Source of the DNA: Alphaproteobacteria bacterium
GTDB lineage: Bacteria > Pseudomonadota > Alphaproteobacteria > CACIAM-22H2
Assembly (NCBI GenBank): GCA_016869915.1
Contig: VGDA01000192.1
Span: 1 to 6,862, forward strand
DNA length: 6,862 nt
Direction of reading: 5' to 3'
The translations under genes were made by a program, and so were the position numbers. The notes under the pieces are model-generated. The model made no database searches and had not been told where the DNA came from. It saw nothing but the letters and a program-made list of their open reading frames with translations. This document shows positions 1-6,530 of the stretch, in pieces. Each line of letters begins with the position of its first letter. Position 1 is the stretch's first letter.

Positions 1-1261
1 CGATCGCGTAGAGGATCACGATGTCGAGTGGCGACTGGGACTTGTTGTAGGCGCCGATGGTGGCGAAGACGAGGATCCCGGCGTAGAGCATCGGCGCGGG
101 TATCCGCAGGAGCCTGACCCAGAGCCCGACCAGCGGCAGGTTCAGGACCAGCAGCATGACGTTGCCGATGAACAGGCTGGCGATCAGGCCCCAGACCAGC
201 GTCGGCTGGTTCTGCATCAGCAGCGGGCCGGGCTGGATGCCGTAGCTCTGGAAGGCGGAGAGCATGATCGCCGCGGTCGCCGAGGTCGGCAGGCCCAGCG
301 TCAGCATCGGCACGAGCACCCCCGCCGCCGATGCGTTGTTCGCGGCCTCCGGGCCGGCGACGCCCTCGATCGCGCCCTTGCCGAACTCCTCCGGGTGCTT
401 CGTGAGCCGCTTCTCCGCGTAGTAGGACAGGAAGGTCGGGACCTCGGCGCCGCCGGCGGGCAGCGCGCCGATCGGGAACCCTATCAGCGCTCCGCGGATC
501 CAGGCCTTCCACGACCGCGCCCAGTCCTGCGCGCTCATCCACAGCGACCCGCTCAGCGCGAGGACCTCGTCCTTCGCGTTCCTGTACCGGGCGCAGAGCC
601 AGAGCGTCTCGCCCACGGCGAAGAGCCCGACGGCGACCTGGATGACGTCGATGCCGTCGAGCAACTCCATCACGCCGAAGGTGAGGCGCGCCTGGCTCGT
701 CTGGTTGTCGACGCCCACGAGCCCGAGGAACAGGCCAAGGAAGAGCGCGGTCAGGCCGCGCAGCGCCGAGTTGCCCAGCACCGCCGAGACGGTGACGAAG
801 GCGAGCACCATCAGCGCGAAGTATTCCGACGGCCCGAAGCCGAGCGCGACCTCGACCACGACCGGCCCGAGGAACGCGAGCCCCAGCGTGCCGATCGTGC
901 CGGCCACGAAGGAGCCGATCGCCGCTGTGGCGAGCGCCTGCGCGCCGCGGCCGCGCCGCGCCATCTTGTGGCCCTCCATCGCGGTCACGATGGTCGCGCT
1001 CTCGCCCGGCGTGTTGACCAGGATCGAGGTCGTCGAGCCGCCGTACATCGCGCCGTAGTAGATGCCGGCGAACATGATGAAGGCCGCGGTCGCGTCCACC
1101 TTGAAGGTGATCGGCAGCAGCAGCGCGATCGTGACCGCCGGGCCGAGCCCGGGCAGCACGCCGATCGCCGTGCCGAGCGTCGTGCCGAGGAGGCACCAGA
1201 AGAGGTTGATCGGGGTCAGCGCGACCGCGAAGCCCTGCGCGAGGCCGGAGAGCGCGTCCAT
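1..1261 (-). CDS. tctA: Tripartite tricarboxylate transporter large permease TctA (partial, C-terminus off the left edge)
   Basis: This is the large, many-spanning inner-membrane subunit of a TTT-family secondary transporter, which imports a carboxylate handed over by a periplasmic binding protein. The minus-strand reading is open for 420 codons from the ATG at 1261 to the window edge. Family members run to about 500 residues, so roughly the last 80 are missing. Hallmarks of the first half-repeat are GVLPGLGP (34-41), the YYGAMYGGS stretch (69-76 region) and NTPGE (83-87) followed by EGH (96-98). The second half-repeat has GALPAGGAE (265-273), the EKRLTKHPEEFGKG segment (283-296), EGVAGPEAANN (299-309) and TLGLPTSATAA (321-331). 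The start follows the tctB stop by one base, and a GAGGGAG ribosome site inside the end of tctB lies 9 bases upstream, so the two genes are probably translationally coupled. The family assignment is firm. The substrate cannot be read from the sequence. Confidence 0.95.
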   Translation of the reverse strand, partial: MDALSGLAQGFAVALTPINLFWCLLGTTLGTAIGVLPGLGPAVTIALLLPITFKVDATAAFIMFAGIYYGAMYGGSTTSILVNTPGESATIVTAMEGHKMARRGRGAQALATAAIGSFVAGTIGTLGLAFLGPVVVEVALGFGPSEYFALMVLAFVTVSAVLGNSALRGLTALFLGLFLGLVGVDNQTSQARLTFGVMELLDGIDVIQVAVGLFAVGETLWLCARYRNAKDEVLALSGSLWMSAQDWARSWKAWIRGALIGFPIGALPAGGAEVPTFLSYYAEKRLTKHPEEFGKGAIEGVAGPEAANNASAAGVLVPMLTLGLPTSATAAIMLSAFQSYGIQPGPLLMQNQPTLVWGLIASLFIGNVMLLVLNLPLVGLWVRLLRIPAPMLYAGILVFATIGAYNKSQSPLDIVILYAI

Positions 1262-1262
1262 C

Positions 1263-1727
1263 TCAGAGCACTCCCTCGAGGATGCCGGCGCCCACGCGGA
1301 TGCCGAGCAGCCTGTCGAAGCCGAGATAGGCGAGCAGGGAGATCGCGAGGCCGATCGCCGCGTTGCGCAGCCAGAGCGTCGAACCGAAGCCGCGCGCGAC
1401 GAAGGCGAAGAGGAGCGTCGAGGCGACCACGAAGCCGAGCGGCTGGATGAGGACGACGTTCATCGCCAGGCCGGCGCCGATCCAGCCGAGGGCAGGGAGG
1501 TCGGGTGCGCCGTCCTCCTCCGGCTCGGCGCGCCAGCGGCCGGAGAGCGCGGCGAGGAGGAGGCCCGCGCCGAGGATCGCGAGGCCAGCGCCGACGATGT
1601 AGGGCGCGACCCGCGGGCCCAGCTGGGCGTAGAGCGGCGAGGGGATCGTCCCCGCCTGCCAGATCACGATCCCGGCGAGCGCGAGGATCGCGATCGCAAC
1701 CATGGCCTCGCCTTGCCGCCGTTCCAT
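1263..1727 (-). CDS. tctB: Tripartite tricarboxylate transporter small membrane subunit TctB
   Basis: This is the poorly conserved small membrane subunit that pairs with TctA in the inner membrane. As called it is 154 residues, normal for TctB. Hydrophobic segments lie near residues 8-24, 42-62, 80-112 (probably two helices) and 121-140. An acidic, charged linker (about 65-77) separates the second and third. The LGPRVAPYIVG stretch (36-46) and PLGFVVASTLLF (96-107) are typical of the family. I chose the ATG at 1727 because an AGGGG ribosome site sits 8 bases upstream. An ATG at 1736 and a TTG at 1745 are also in frame but would overlap or abut that site. The gene follows tctC after a hairpin-containing gap and ends one base before the tctA start. 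The identity rests on hydrophobicity pattern, size and position between tctC and tctA as well as on sequence. Confidence 0.92.
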   Translation of the reverse strand: MERRQGEAMVAIAILALAGIVIWQAGTIPSPLYAQLGPRVAPYIVGAGLAILGAGLLLAALSGRWRAEPEEDGAPDLPALGWIGAGLAMNVVLIQPLGFVVASTLLFAFVARGFGSTLWLRNAAIGLAISLLAYLGFDRLLGIRVGAGILEGVL

Positions 1728-1751
1728 CCCCGTCATCCCCTGCAAGCGAAA

Positions 1752-1783
1752 GGGCCGGGCCCGCCTGTCGCGAAGCCCGGCCC
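1752..1783 (-). terminator. Stem-loop between tctC and tctB (attenuator or 3'-end stabiliser)
   Basis: A perfect 9-bp inverted repeat, GGGCCGGGC at 1752-1760 and GCCCGGCCC at 1775-1783, encloses a 14-base loop. In the minus-strand transcript the stem is followed by TTTCGCTT, a weak U-rich tail. The structure starts 29 bases after the tctC stop and ends just before the tctB ribosome site. A partial terminator or RNA-protecting hairpin here would lower tctBA expression relative to the binding protein. That is a common design in binding-protein operons, but it is inferred here. The repeat itself is seen directly. Confidence 0.6.
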
Positions 1784-1812
1784 CATGGACCGTCCGTGTT
1801 CCGCTGCCGCCG

Positions 1813-2793
1813 TCAGGCGAGGCCGAGGTCCTTGAGCACCGCCTCGGTGCGCCTGAACTCCTCCTGCACGTAGGCGCCGAAGGCGTCGCCGGTCAGGAGC
1901 ACGTTCGCCCAGTCCTGCTTGGCGAGGATCTCCTGCCACGTGGCGGACTTTACGGTCGCCTCGATGAGGTCGATCATCGCCTTGCGCTGCGCGTCGGTGA
2001 CGCCCGGCGGCGCGAAGACGCCGCGCCAGTTCGCGATCGAGACGTCGATGCCCTGCTCCTTGAAGGTCGGGATGTCGACCCCGGCGATGCGCTTGTCGGA
2101 GGACACGCCCAGCGCCTTCATCTTGCCGGCCTTGATGTTCTCGGCGAACTCGCCGAGGCCGGAGACGCCGGCCGCGACCTGGGCGCCGATGATCATCGCC
2201 GCGGCCGGGCCGCCGCCGGCATTCGCCACGTAGGCGACGCGACGCGCGTCGGTGCCGACGGCCTTGGCGATCAGCCCGGCCGTGATGTGGTCCGTGCCGC
2301 CCGCCGAGCCGCCGGCGATGGGGACCTTCGCTGGATCGGCCTTGAGCGCCGCGGCGAAGTCACTGAGGTTCTTGAAGGGCGAGTTCGCGGGCGCGACGAC
2401 GACCTGGTACTCCTCGGTCAGGCGCGCGAGCGGCACGGTCGACAGCAGCGTCACCGGCGCCTTGTTGGTGATGATCGAGCCGACCATCACGAGGCCCGCG
2501 ACCATGATCGCGTTCGGGCGGCCCCGCCACTGGTTGAGGAACTCCGGCAGGCCGACGACGCCGCCGGCGCCGCCCTTGTTGGTGATCTGAGCCGACCTGA
2601 TCAGGTTGGCGGCCTTCATCGCCTGCTCGAGCGAACGGCCGGTCTGGTCCCAGCCGCCGCCGGGCGCGGCGGGGATGAACATCTGCAGCTGCTCGATTGC
2701 CTGGGCGGCGGCGGGGCCGGACGCCGCGCCAAGGATGCCCAGCGACGCGCCGCCAAGCAGGCCTGCGCGGAGGAATTCACGGCGTTCGATCAT
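1813..2793 (-). CDS. tctC: Tripartite tricarboxylate transporter periplasmic substrate-binding protein TctC
   Basis: This is the periplasmic binding protein that captures the substrate and delivers it to TctAB. It is 326 residues long, normal for the family. The N-terminus reads ERREFLRAG (3-11), a twin-arginine-like motif, then a hydrophobic stretch (10-24) and a likely signal peptidase site after AQA (30-32), so export is probably by Tat. Family features are PAAPGGGWDQTGR (41-53, ligand-loop region), NKGGAGGVVGL (72-82), GGSAGGTDH (151-159) and NAGGGPAAAMIIG (181-193). The GGGWD form resembles the citrate TctC group (compare GGGFD in Salmonella TctC, from memory) more than the generic Bug proteins, so a tricarboxylate-like ligand is plausible but unproven. 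The ATG at 2793 has a GGGGGA ribosome site 5 bases upstream. The frame stays open far upstream, but only because of high GC. It is the first gene of the tctCBA operon. Confidence 0.95.
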   Translation of the reverse strand: MIERREFLRAGLLGGASLGILGAASGPAAAQAIEQLQMFIPAAPGGGWDQTGRSLEQAMKAANLIRSAQITNKGGAGGVVGLPEFLNQWRGRPNAIMVAGLVMVGSIITNKAPVTLLSTVPLARLTEEYQVVVAPANSPFKNLSDFAAALKADPAKVPIAGGSAGGTDHITAGLIAKAVGTDARRVAYVANAGGGPAAAMIIGAQVAAGVSGLGEFAENIKAGKMKALGVSSDKRIAGVDIPTFKEQGIDVSIANWRGVFAPPGVTDAQRKAMIDLIEATVKSATWQEILAKQDWANVLLTGDAFGAYVQEEFRRTEAVLKDLGLA

Positions 2794-2880
2794 CGGCGTC
2801 CCCCGAGGGTTCGTGTAGTCTGTCGCCGACCCTATTGGTCGCTGGCCGGGCAGGCAAGCGCCCGAACCCCCTGGAACACA
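2794..2880. promoter_or_regulatory. Divergent promoter region between tctC and the ABC exporter gene
   Basis: These 87 bases separate two divergent genes, so both transcripts probably start here. For tctC (minus strand) a TTGCCT box (plus-strand 2852-2857) and a TAGGGT box (2829-2834) are spaced by 17 bases, which would give a leader of about 30 bases. For the exporter (plus strand) a weaker pair, TTCGTG (2810-2815) and TATTGG (2833-2838), is also 17 bases apart. The two candidate -10 boxes overlap, which would make the promoters mutually exclusive if both are real. The matches to consensus are poor, and no clear operator palindrome was found. The region is well supported by gene layout; the exact boxes are not. 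Confidence 0.4.
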
Positions 2881-4686
2881 ATGGCCTCCTCCACCGGCGC
2901 GTCCCGGCAATACCATTCCACCCTGGCGGTCGTCGCCCGGCTCGCGCCCTATCTCTGGCGCGAGCAGGGCTTCGCCCTGCGCGTGCGGATCTTCATGGCG
3001 CTCGCGCTGCTGCTCGGCGCCAAGGCGGCGACGCTCTTCGTCCCGGTCTTCTACAAGCAGGCCGTCGACGCGCTCGGCCCGCGCGACGTGGCGATTGCGC
3101 TGCCGGTCGGCATCATCCTCGCCTATGGGGCGACGCGCATCCTGTCCTCGACCATGCAGGAGCTGCGCACGATGGTCTTCGACCCGGTCGCGCAGCACGG
3201 CGTGCATCGCCTCGCGCTCGAGACGTTCCGGCATCTCCATCGCCTGAGCCTGCGCTTCCACCTCGACAGGCAGACCGGCGGGCTCTCGCGCGCCATCGAG
3301 CGCGGCATCAACGCGGTCGAGAACCTCGTTTACTACCTGGTCTTCCAGGTCGCGCCAACCCTGCTCGAGATCCTGCTCGTGAGCCTCGTCCTGTGGTGGC
3401 TCTACGACTGGCGATTCGCCGCGACGACGTTCCTGACGATCTCCGCCTACACGGCCTGGACGCTGGCCGTGACGCAGTGGCGGCTCGTCTACCGGCGCCG
3501 GATGCTCGAGGCCGAGAGCGAGGCCAACGCCAAGGCGGTCGACAGCCTGCTCAACTACGAGACCGTGAAGTACTTCGGCAACGAGGCCCACGAGGCGCGT
3601 CGCTTCGACGCGTCGCTGACGGCCTACGAGCGCGCGGCGGTGTGGAGCGCCAACACGCTGTCGATCCTGAACATCGGGCAGGCGGCCATCATCGCGGTCG
3701 GCGTGACGCTCGTCATGCTGCTCGCCGCCGCCGGCGTCGCGCGCGGCGAGATGACCGTCGGCGACTTCGTGATGGTCAACGCCTACCTCATCCAACTCTA
3801 CCTGCCGCTCAACTTCCTCGGGATGATGTATCGCGAGCTGCGCCAGGCGCTGACGGACCTCGGCCAGATGTTCCGGCTGCTCGGCGTCGAGGTGGAGGTG
3901 CGCGACGCGCCCGGCGCCGGCCCGCTCGCGCCGGGCGGCGGCGAGGTCGTGTTCGACGACGTGCGCTTCGGCTACGACGAGAGGCGCGAGATCCTGCGCG
4001 GCGTCAGCCTGCGCGTGCCGGCGGGACGGACGCTGGCCATCGTCGGCCCGAGCGGGGCCGGCAAGTCCACGATCGCGCGGCTGATGTTCCGCTTCTACGA
4101 CGTCGTCGGCGGCGCGATCCGCGTCGACGGCCAGGACCTGCGCGAGGTAACGCAGGACTCGCTGCGCGCCGCCATCGGCATAGTCCCGCAGGACACGGTG
4201 CTGTTCAACGACACCGTCTACTACAACATCGCCTATGGCCGCCCGAGCGCGACGCCCGCCGAGGTCGAGGAGGCGGCGCGGCTGGCGCGCATCCACGACT
4301 TCGTCGCCTCGCTGCCGGACGGCTACCAGACGCGGGTCGGCGAGCGCGGCCTGAAGCTGTCGGGCGGCGAGCGCCAGCGCGTGGCGATCGCGCGCACCAT
4401 CCTGAAGCGTCCTCGCGTCCTGATCTTCGACGAGGCCACCTCCGCGCTCGACACGCGCACCGAGCGCGCGATCCAGGAATCGCTGCGCCAGATCTCGCGC
4501 GACGTCACGACGCTGACGATCGCGCACCGCCTCTCGACCGTGGTCGACGCCGACGAGATCCTGGTCCTGCAGGACGGCATGGTCGCCGAGCGCGGCGACC
4601 ACGCCGCGCTGCTCGCGCGCGGCGGCACCTATGCGCGCATGTGGGCGCAGCAGGCCGAGGCCCGCGAGGACGGGCCGCACGGCTGA
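2881..4686 (+). CDS. Atm1/ABCB7-type ABC exporter (fused transmembrane and ATPase half-transporter)
   Basis: This is a 601-residue half-transporter expected to work as a homodimer in the inner membrane. Six hydrophobic helices lie near residues 36-56, 72-92, 149-172, 178-198, 261-284 and 294-315. The ATPase domain has the A-loop Tyr365, Walker A GPSGAGKST (389-397, Lys395), Q-loop Gln437, signature LSGGERQ (493-499), Walker B VLIFDE (513-518, catalytic Glu518) and switch His549, so it looks fully active. The LNYETVKYFGNE segment (224-235) marks the Atm1/ABCB7/HMT1 group. Arg201, Arg205, Asn264 and Gln267 fall at a constant offset of five from glutathione-contacting residues I recall for Novosphingobium Atm1 (R206, R210, N269, Q272). 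Export of glutathione conjugates, metal-thiol species or an iron-sulfur precursor is therefore likely. The ribosome site before the ATG is weak (TGGAA, 2872-2876). The frame is open upstream, but that extension would cover divergent tctC. Confidence 0.95.
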   Translation: MASSTGASRQYHSTLAVVARLAPYLWREQGFALRVRIFMALALLLGAKAATLFVPVFYKQAVDALGPRDVAIALPVGIILAYGATRILSSTMQELRTMVFDPVAQHGVHRLALETFRHLHRLSLRFHLDRQTGGLSRAIERGINAVENLVYYLVFQVAPTLLEILLVSLVLWWLYDWRFAATTFLTISAYTAWTLAVTQWRLVYRRRMLEAESEANAKAVDSLLNYETVKYFGNEAHEARRFDASLTAYERAAVWSANTLSILNIGQAAIIAVGVTLVMLLAAAGVARGEMTVGDFVMVNAYLIQLYLPLNFLGMMYRELRQALTDLGQMFRLLGVEVEVRDAPGAGPLAPGGGEVVFDDVRFGYDERREILRGVSLRVPAGRTLAIVGPSGAGKSTIARLMFRFYDVVGGAIRVDGQDLREVTQDSLRAAIGIVPQDTVLFNDTVYYNIAYGRPSATPAEVEEAARLARIHDFVASLPDGYQTRVGERGLKLSGGERQRVAIARTILKRPRVLIFDEATSALDTRTERAIQESLRQISRDVTTLTIAHRLSTVVDADEILVLQDGMVAERGDHAALLARGGTYARMWAQQAEAREDGPHG

Positions 4687-4699
4687 GGCGAAGGCGACC

Positions 4700-5809
4700 A
4701 TGACGCTCCCGCCGCTCTTCGTCGGCAGCGAGATCTACCGCGCCTCGCGCTACGGCGCGACGCATCCGCTCGGCATCCCGCGGGTGAGCGCGGTGATGGA
4801 CCTCTGCCGCGCGCTGGGCTGGCTGCCGGACCATGCCTATCTCGACAGCCCGGTCGCCACGCCCGCGCAGCTCGCGCGCTTCCACGATCCGGACTACGTC
4901 GCCGCCGTGGCGCAGGCCGAGCGCGCCCAGCGCATCGACCCCGAGGCGAGCGCGCGCTGGAACATCGGGCGCAACGGCAATCCGGTCTTCGGCGAGGTCT
5001 TCCGTCGCCCGGCGACGTCCTGCGGCGGCACGATCCGCGCGGCGCAGATCCTCTCGGCGCGCGAGGGCGTCGTGCATGTCCCCGCCGGCGGCACGCATCA
5101 CGGCCTGCGCGATCGCGCCTCGGGCTTCTGCTACTTCAACGATCCGGTTCTCGGGATCCTCGAATTCCTCGATCGCGGGATCGCGCGCGTCGCCTATGTC
5201 GACCTCGACGCGCATCACGGCGACGGCGTCGAGATGGCCTTCGCTGGCGAGCCGCGCGTGCTCGCCATCTCCATCCACGAGGACGGGCGCTGGCCGCATA
5301 CGGGCCGCCTGGCCGACCGCGCGGGCGGCTCGGCGCGCAACCTGCCCGTGCCCGCGGGGTTCAACGACAGCGAACTCGCCTTCCTGGTCGACGAGGCCGT
5401 CCTGCCCCTGCTGCAGCGCTTCCAGCCGGAGGCGCTGGTCCTGCAATGCGGCGCGGACGCGCTGGCCGACGACCCGATGAGCGGGCTCTGCCTGTCCAAC
5501 CGCGCCTATCGTCGCGCGGTCTCCGCGCTCGCCGCGGCCTGCGGGCGCGTGCTCGTGCTCGGGGGCGGCGGATACAACCCCTGGAGCGTCGCGCGCTGCT
5601 GGACCGGCATCTGGGGCACGCTCAACGGGCTGGAGGCGCCGACGCGCCTGCCGGCGCAGGCCGAGGAGGTGCTGCGCGGCCTGCACTGGAACCGGCGCCG
5701 CTCCGAGCCGCGGCCCGGGCACTGGTTCACCACGCTCGACGACCCGCCGCGCGAGGGGCCGGTCCGCGACGAGCTGCGCGCGGCGGCGCGCGCGGTGCTT
5801 GAACCCTGA
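4700..5809 (+). CDS. Histone deacetylase family protein (zinc-dependent deacetylase/amidohydrolase)
   Basis: This is a 369-residue arginase/deacetylase-fold enzyme that hydrolyses an acetyl-amide with a bound zinc. By analogy with human HDAC8 the catalytic set is complete: the His133-His134 pair in GGTHHG (130-135), GFCYFND (142-148), zinc ligands Asp170 and His172 in YVDLDAHHGDG (166-176), the third ligand Asp258 in the DDPM context (257-260), and the transition-state Tyr292 in GGGGYN (288-293). The substrate could be acetylated lysine in protein (AcuC-like), an acetylpolyamine or another small amide. The sequence resembles AcuC-like bacterial HDACs more than polyamine amidohydrolases, but this is not settled. 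No signal peptide or membrane segment is seen, so it is cytoplasmic. The ATG at 4700 has AAGG five bases upstream and starts 13 bases after the exporter stop, implying co-transcription. An in-frame upstream ATG at 4631 lies inside the exporter gene and would add non-homologous residues. Confidence 0.93.
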   Translation: MTLPPLFVGSEIYRASRYGATHPLGIPRVSAVMDLCRALGWLPDHAYLDSPVATPAQLARFHDPDYVAAVAQAERAQRIDPEASARWNIGRNGNPVFGEVFRRPATSCGGTIRAAQILSAREGVVHVPAGGTHHGLRDRASGFCYFNDPVLGILEFLDRGIARVAYVDLDAHHGDGVEMAFAGEPRVLAISIHEDGRWPHTGRLADRAGGSARNLPVPAGFNDSELAFLVDEAVLPLLQRFQPEALVLQCGADALADDPMSGLCLSNRAYRRAVSALAAACGRVLVLGGGGYNPWSVARCWTGIWGTLNGLEAPTRLPAQAEEVLRGLHWNRRRSEPRPGHWFTTLDDPPREGPVRDELRAAARAVLEP

Positions 5810-5834
5810 GGGGCGGCGCGGGCATGGTCGCGCG

Positions 5835-6314
5835 ATGCGCCGCCGCCTCGTCCTCCCGCTCCTCGCCGCCGCCGTCCTGTCCGCCCGCCACGCCGCGGCT
5901 CAGGTCGGCCAGCGCGCGGTCGACTTCCCCCGCTCGAGCCTCGTGATCGAGAGCTCTGGGCGCACGCATCGCTTCACCGTCGAGGTGGCGGACAACGACC
6001 AACGCCGCGCGCTCGGTCTGATGCATCGCGACTCGATGCCCGCCGACCACGGCATGGTCTTCGACTTCAAGCAGGACCAGCCGGTCGCGATGTGGATGCG
6101 CAACACGCGCATCCCGCTCGACATGCTGTTCATCGACCGCGACGGGCGGGTCGTGAACATCCATGCGCGCGCGGTCCCGTTCGACGAGACGTCGATCCAC
6201 TCGGACGGGCCGGTGCGCGGGGTGCTCGAGCTCAATGGCGGGACGGCGTCCCGGCTGGGACTCAAGGCCGGCGACACCGTCCGCCACGCCATCTTCCGCA
6301 ACGCCGCGCCCTGA
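5835..6314 (+). CDS. Secreted DUF192 domain protein
   Basis: This is a 159-residue protein with an N-terminal signal peptide: a basic start MRRR, a hydrophobic core (5-16) and a likely cleavage site after Ala22 (HAAA|Q). A DUF192 domain fills the rest. Conserved blocks are LGLMHR (60-65), MVFDF (74-78), MWMRNT (86-91), LDMLFID (95-101), VLELNGG (120-126) and LGLKAGD (131-137). The family is widespread in bacteria, with small beta-rich structures and no firmly established function, so I assign none. The mature protein should be periplasmic or exported. The ATG at 5835 gives a proper signal peptide but has only a poor ribosome site. An in-frame TTG at 5799 overlaps the end of the deacetylase gene and would put 12 polar residues before the signal. 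It lies 25 bases after the deacetylase stop and may be the third gene of that operon. Confidence 0.9.
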   Translation: MRRRLVLPLLAAAVLSARHAAAQVGQRAVDFPRSSLVIESSGRTHRFTVEVADNDQRRALGLMHRDSMPADHGMVFDFKQDQPVAMWMRNTRIPLDMLFIDRDGRVVNIHARAVPFDETSIHSDGPVRGVLELNGGTASRLGLKAGDTVRHAIFRNAAP

Positions 6315-6333
6315 GCCCGCGACCGGCGGATTC

Positions 6334-6362
6334 TTGCGGGCGGGCGCCGCATCGCCTATATC
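6334..6362 (+). promoter_or_regulatory. Probable sigma-70-type promoter for tRNA-Pro
   Basis: TTGCGG (6334-6339) and TATATC (6357-6362) are separated by exactly 17 bases, and the second ends 25 bases before the tRNA 5' end. This is the best promoter match in the window and fits a short tRNA leader removed by RNase P. The -35 box overlaps the right arm of a 6-bp inverted repeat (GCCCGC 6315-6320, GCGGGC 6336-6341) that begins directly after the DUF192 stop codon. Confidence 0.6.
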
Positions 6363-6387
6363 CGTCGCGCCGTCCGGCCAGGACAGT

Positions 6388-6464
6388 CGGAGCGTAGCTC
6401 AGCCTGGTAGAGCGCCAGCTTTGGGAGCTGGATGTCGCGAGTTCGAATCCCGCCGCTCCGACCA
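6388..6464 (+). tRNA. tRNA-Pro (anticodon UGG)
   Basis: This is a complete 77-base cloverleaf. The acceptor arms CGGAGCG (6388-6394) and CGCTCCG (6454-6460) pair perfectly, followed by discriminator A and an encoded CCA (6462-6464). The anticodon stem CCAGC/GCTGG (6415-6419, 6427-6431) encloses loop TTTGGGA with anticodon TGG at 6422-6424. The T-loop is TTCGAAT (6442-6448). The T-stem GCGAG/CCCGC has one A-C mismatch (6440 against 6450). The gene reads proline codons CCN, mainly CCA and CCG by wobble. Confidence 0.96.
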
Positions 6465-6482
6465 GCCACTGGCGCACTACGG

Positions 6483-6503
6483 CGCCCGGCGCGCAGCCGG
6501 GCG
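6483..6503 (+). terminator. Strong hairpin downstream of tRNA-Pro
   Basis: A perfect 8-bp inverted repeat, CGCCCGGC (6483-6490) and GCCGGGCG (6496-6503), encloses a 5-base loop. It starts 19 bases after the tRNA CCA end. No U tract follows, so it is not a textbook intrinsic terminator. It may be a weak terminator, a processing or protective stem for the tRNA precursor, or an element in the leader of the next gene, whose start is 27 bases downstream. Confidence 0.45.
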
Positions 6504-6530
6504 GCGGACAGACCGATGAACGGAGCAGCC

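Noticed and set aside
395..1450. A 351-codon plus-strand open frame across tctA and tctB
   Set aside because: It is antisense to a well-conserved TctA, with charged repetitive composition and no family signature.
1702..2880. N-terminal extension of the exporter frame by about 390 codons
   Set aside because: It is antisense to tctC, has the composition of a shadow frame, and the transmembrane domain begins naturally after the ATG at 2881.
1813..4701. A 962-codon open minus-strand reading covering tctC and the whole antisense of the ABC exporter
   Set aside because: Only the last 326 codons match a family (TctC). The upstream part is low-complexity Arg/Ala/Asp-rich translation, typical of antisense frames in very GC-rich DNA, and it runs opposite a fully conserved exporter gene.
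2697..4703. A 668-codon plus-strand open frame overlapping the exporter
   Set aside because: It is a +1 shadow of the exporter, extremely Arg/Ala-rich, with no recognisable motif.
4505..5722. A 405-codon minus-strand open frame antisense to the deacetylase
   Set aside because: The opposite strand encodes an intact HDAC-fold enzyme; this frame has no motif and shadow-like composition.
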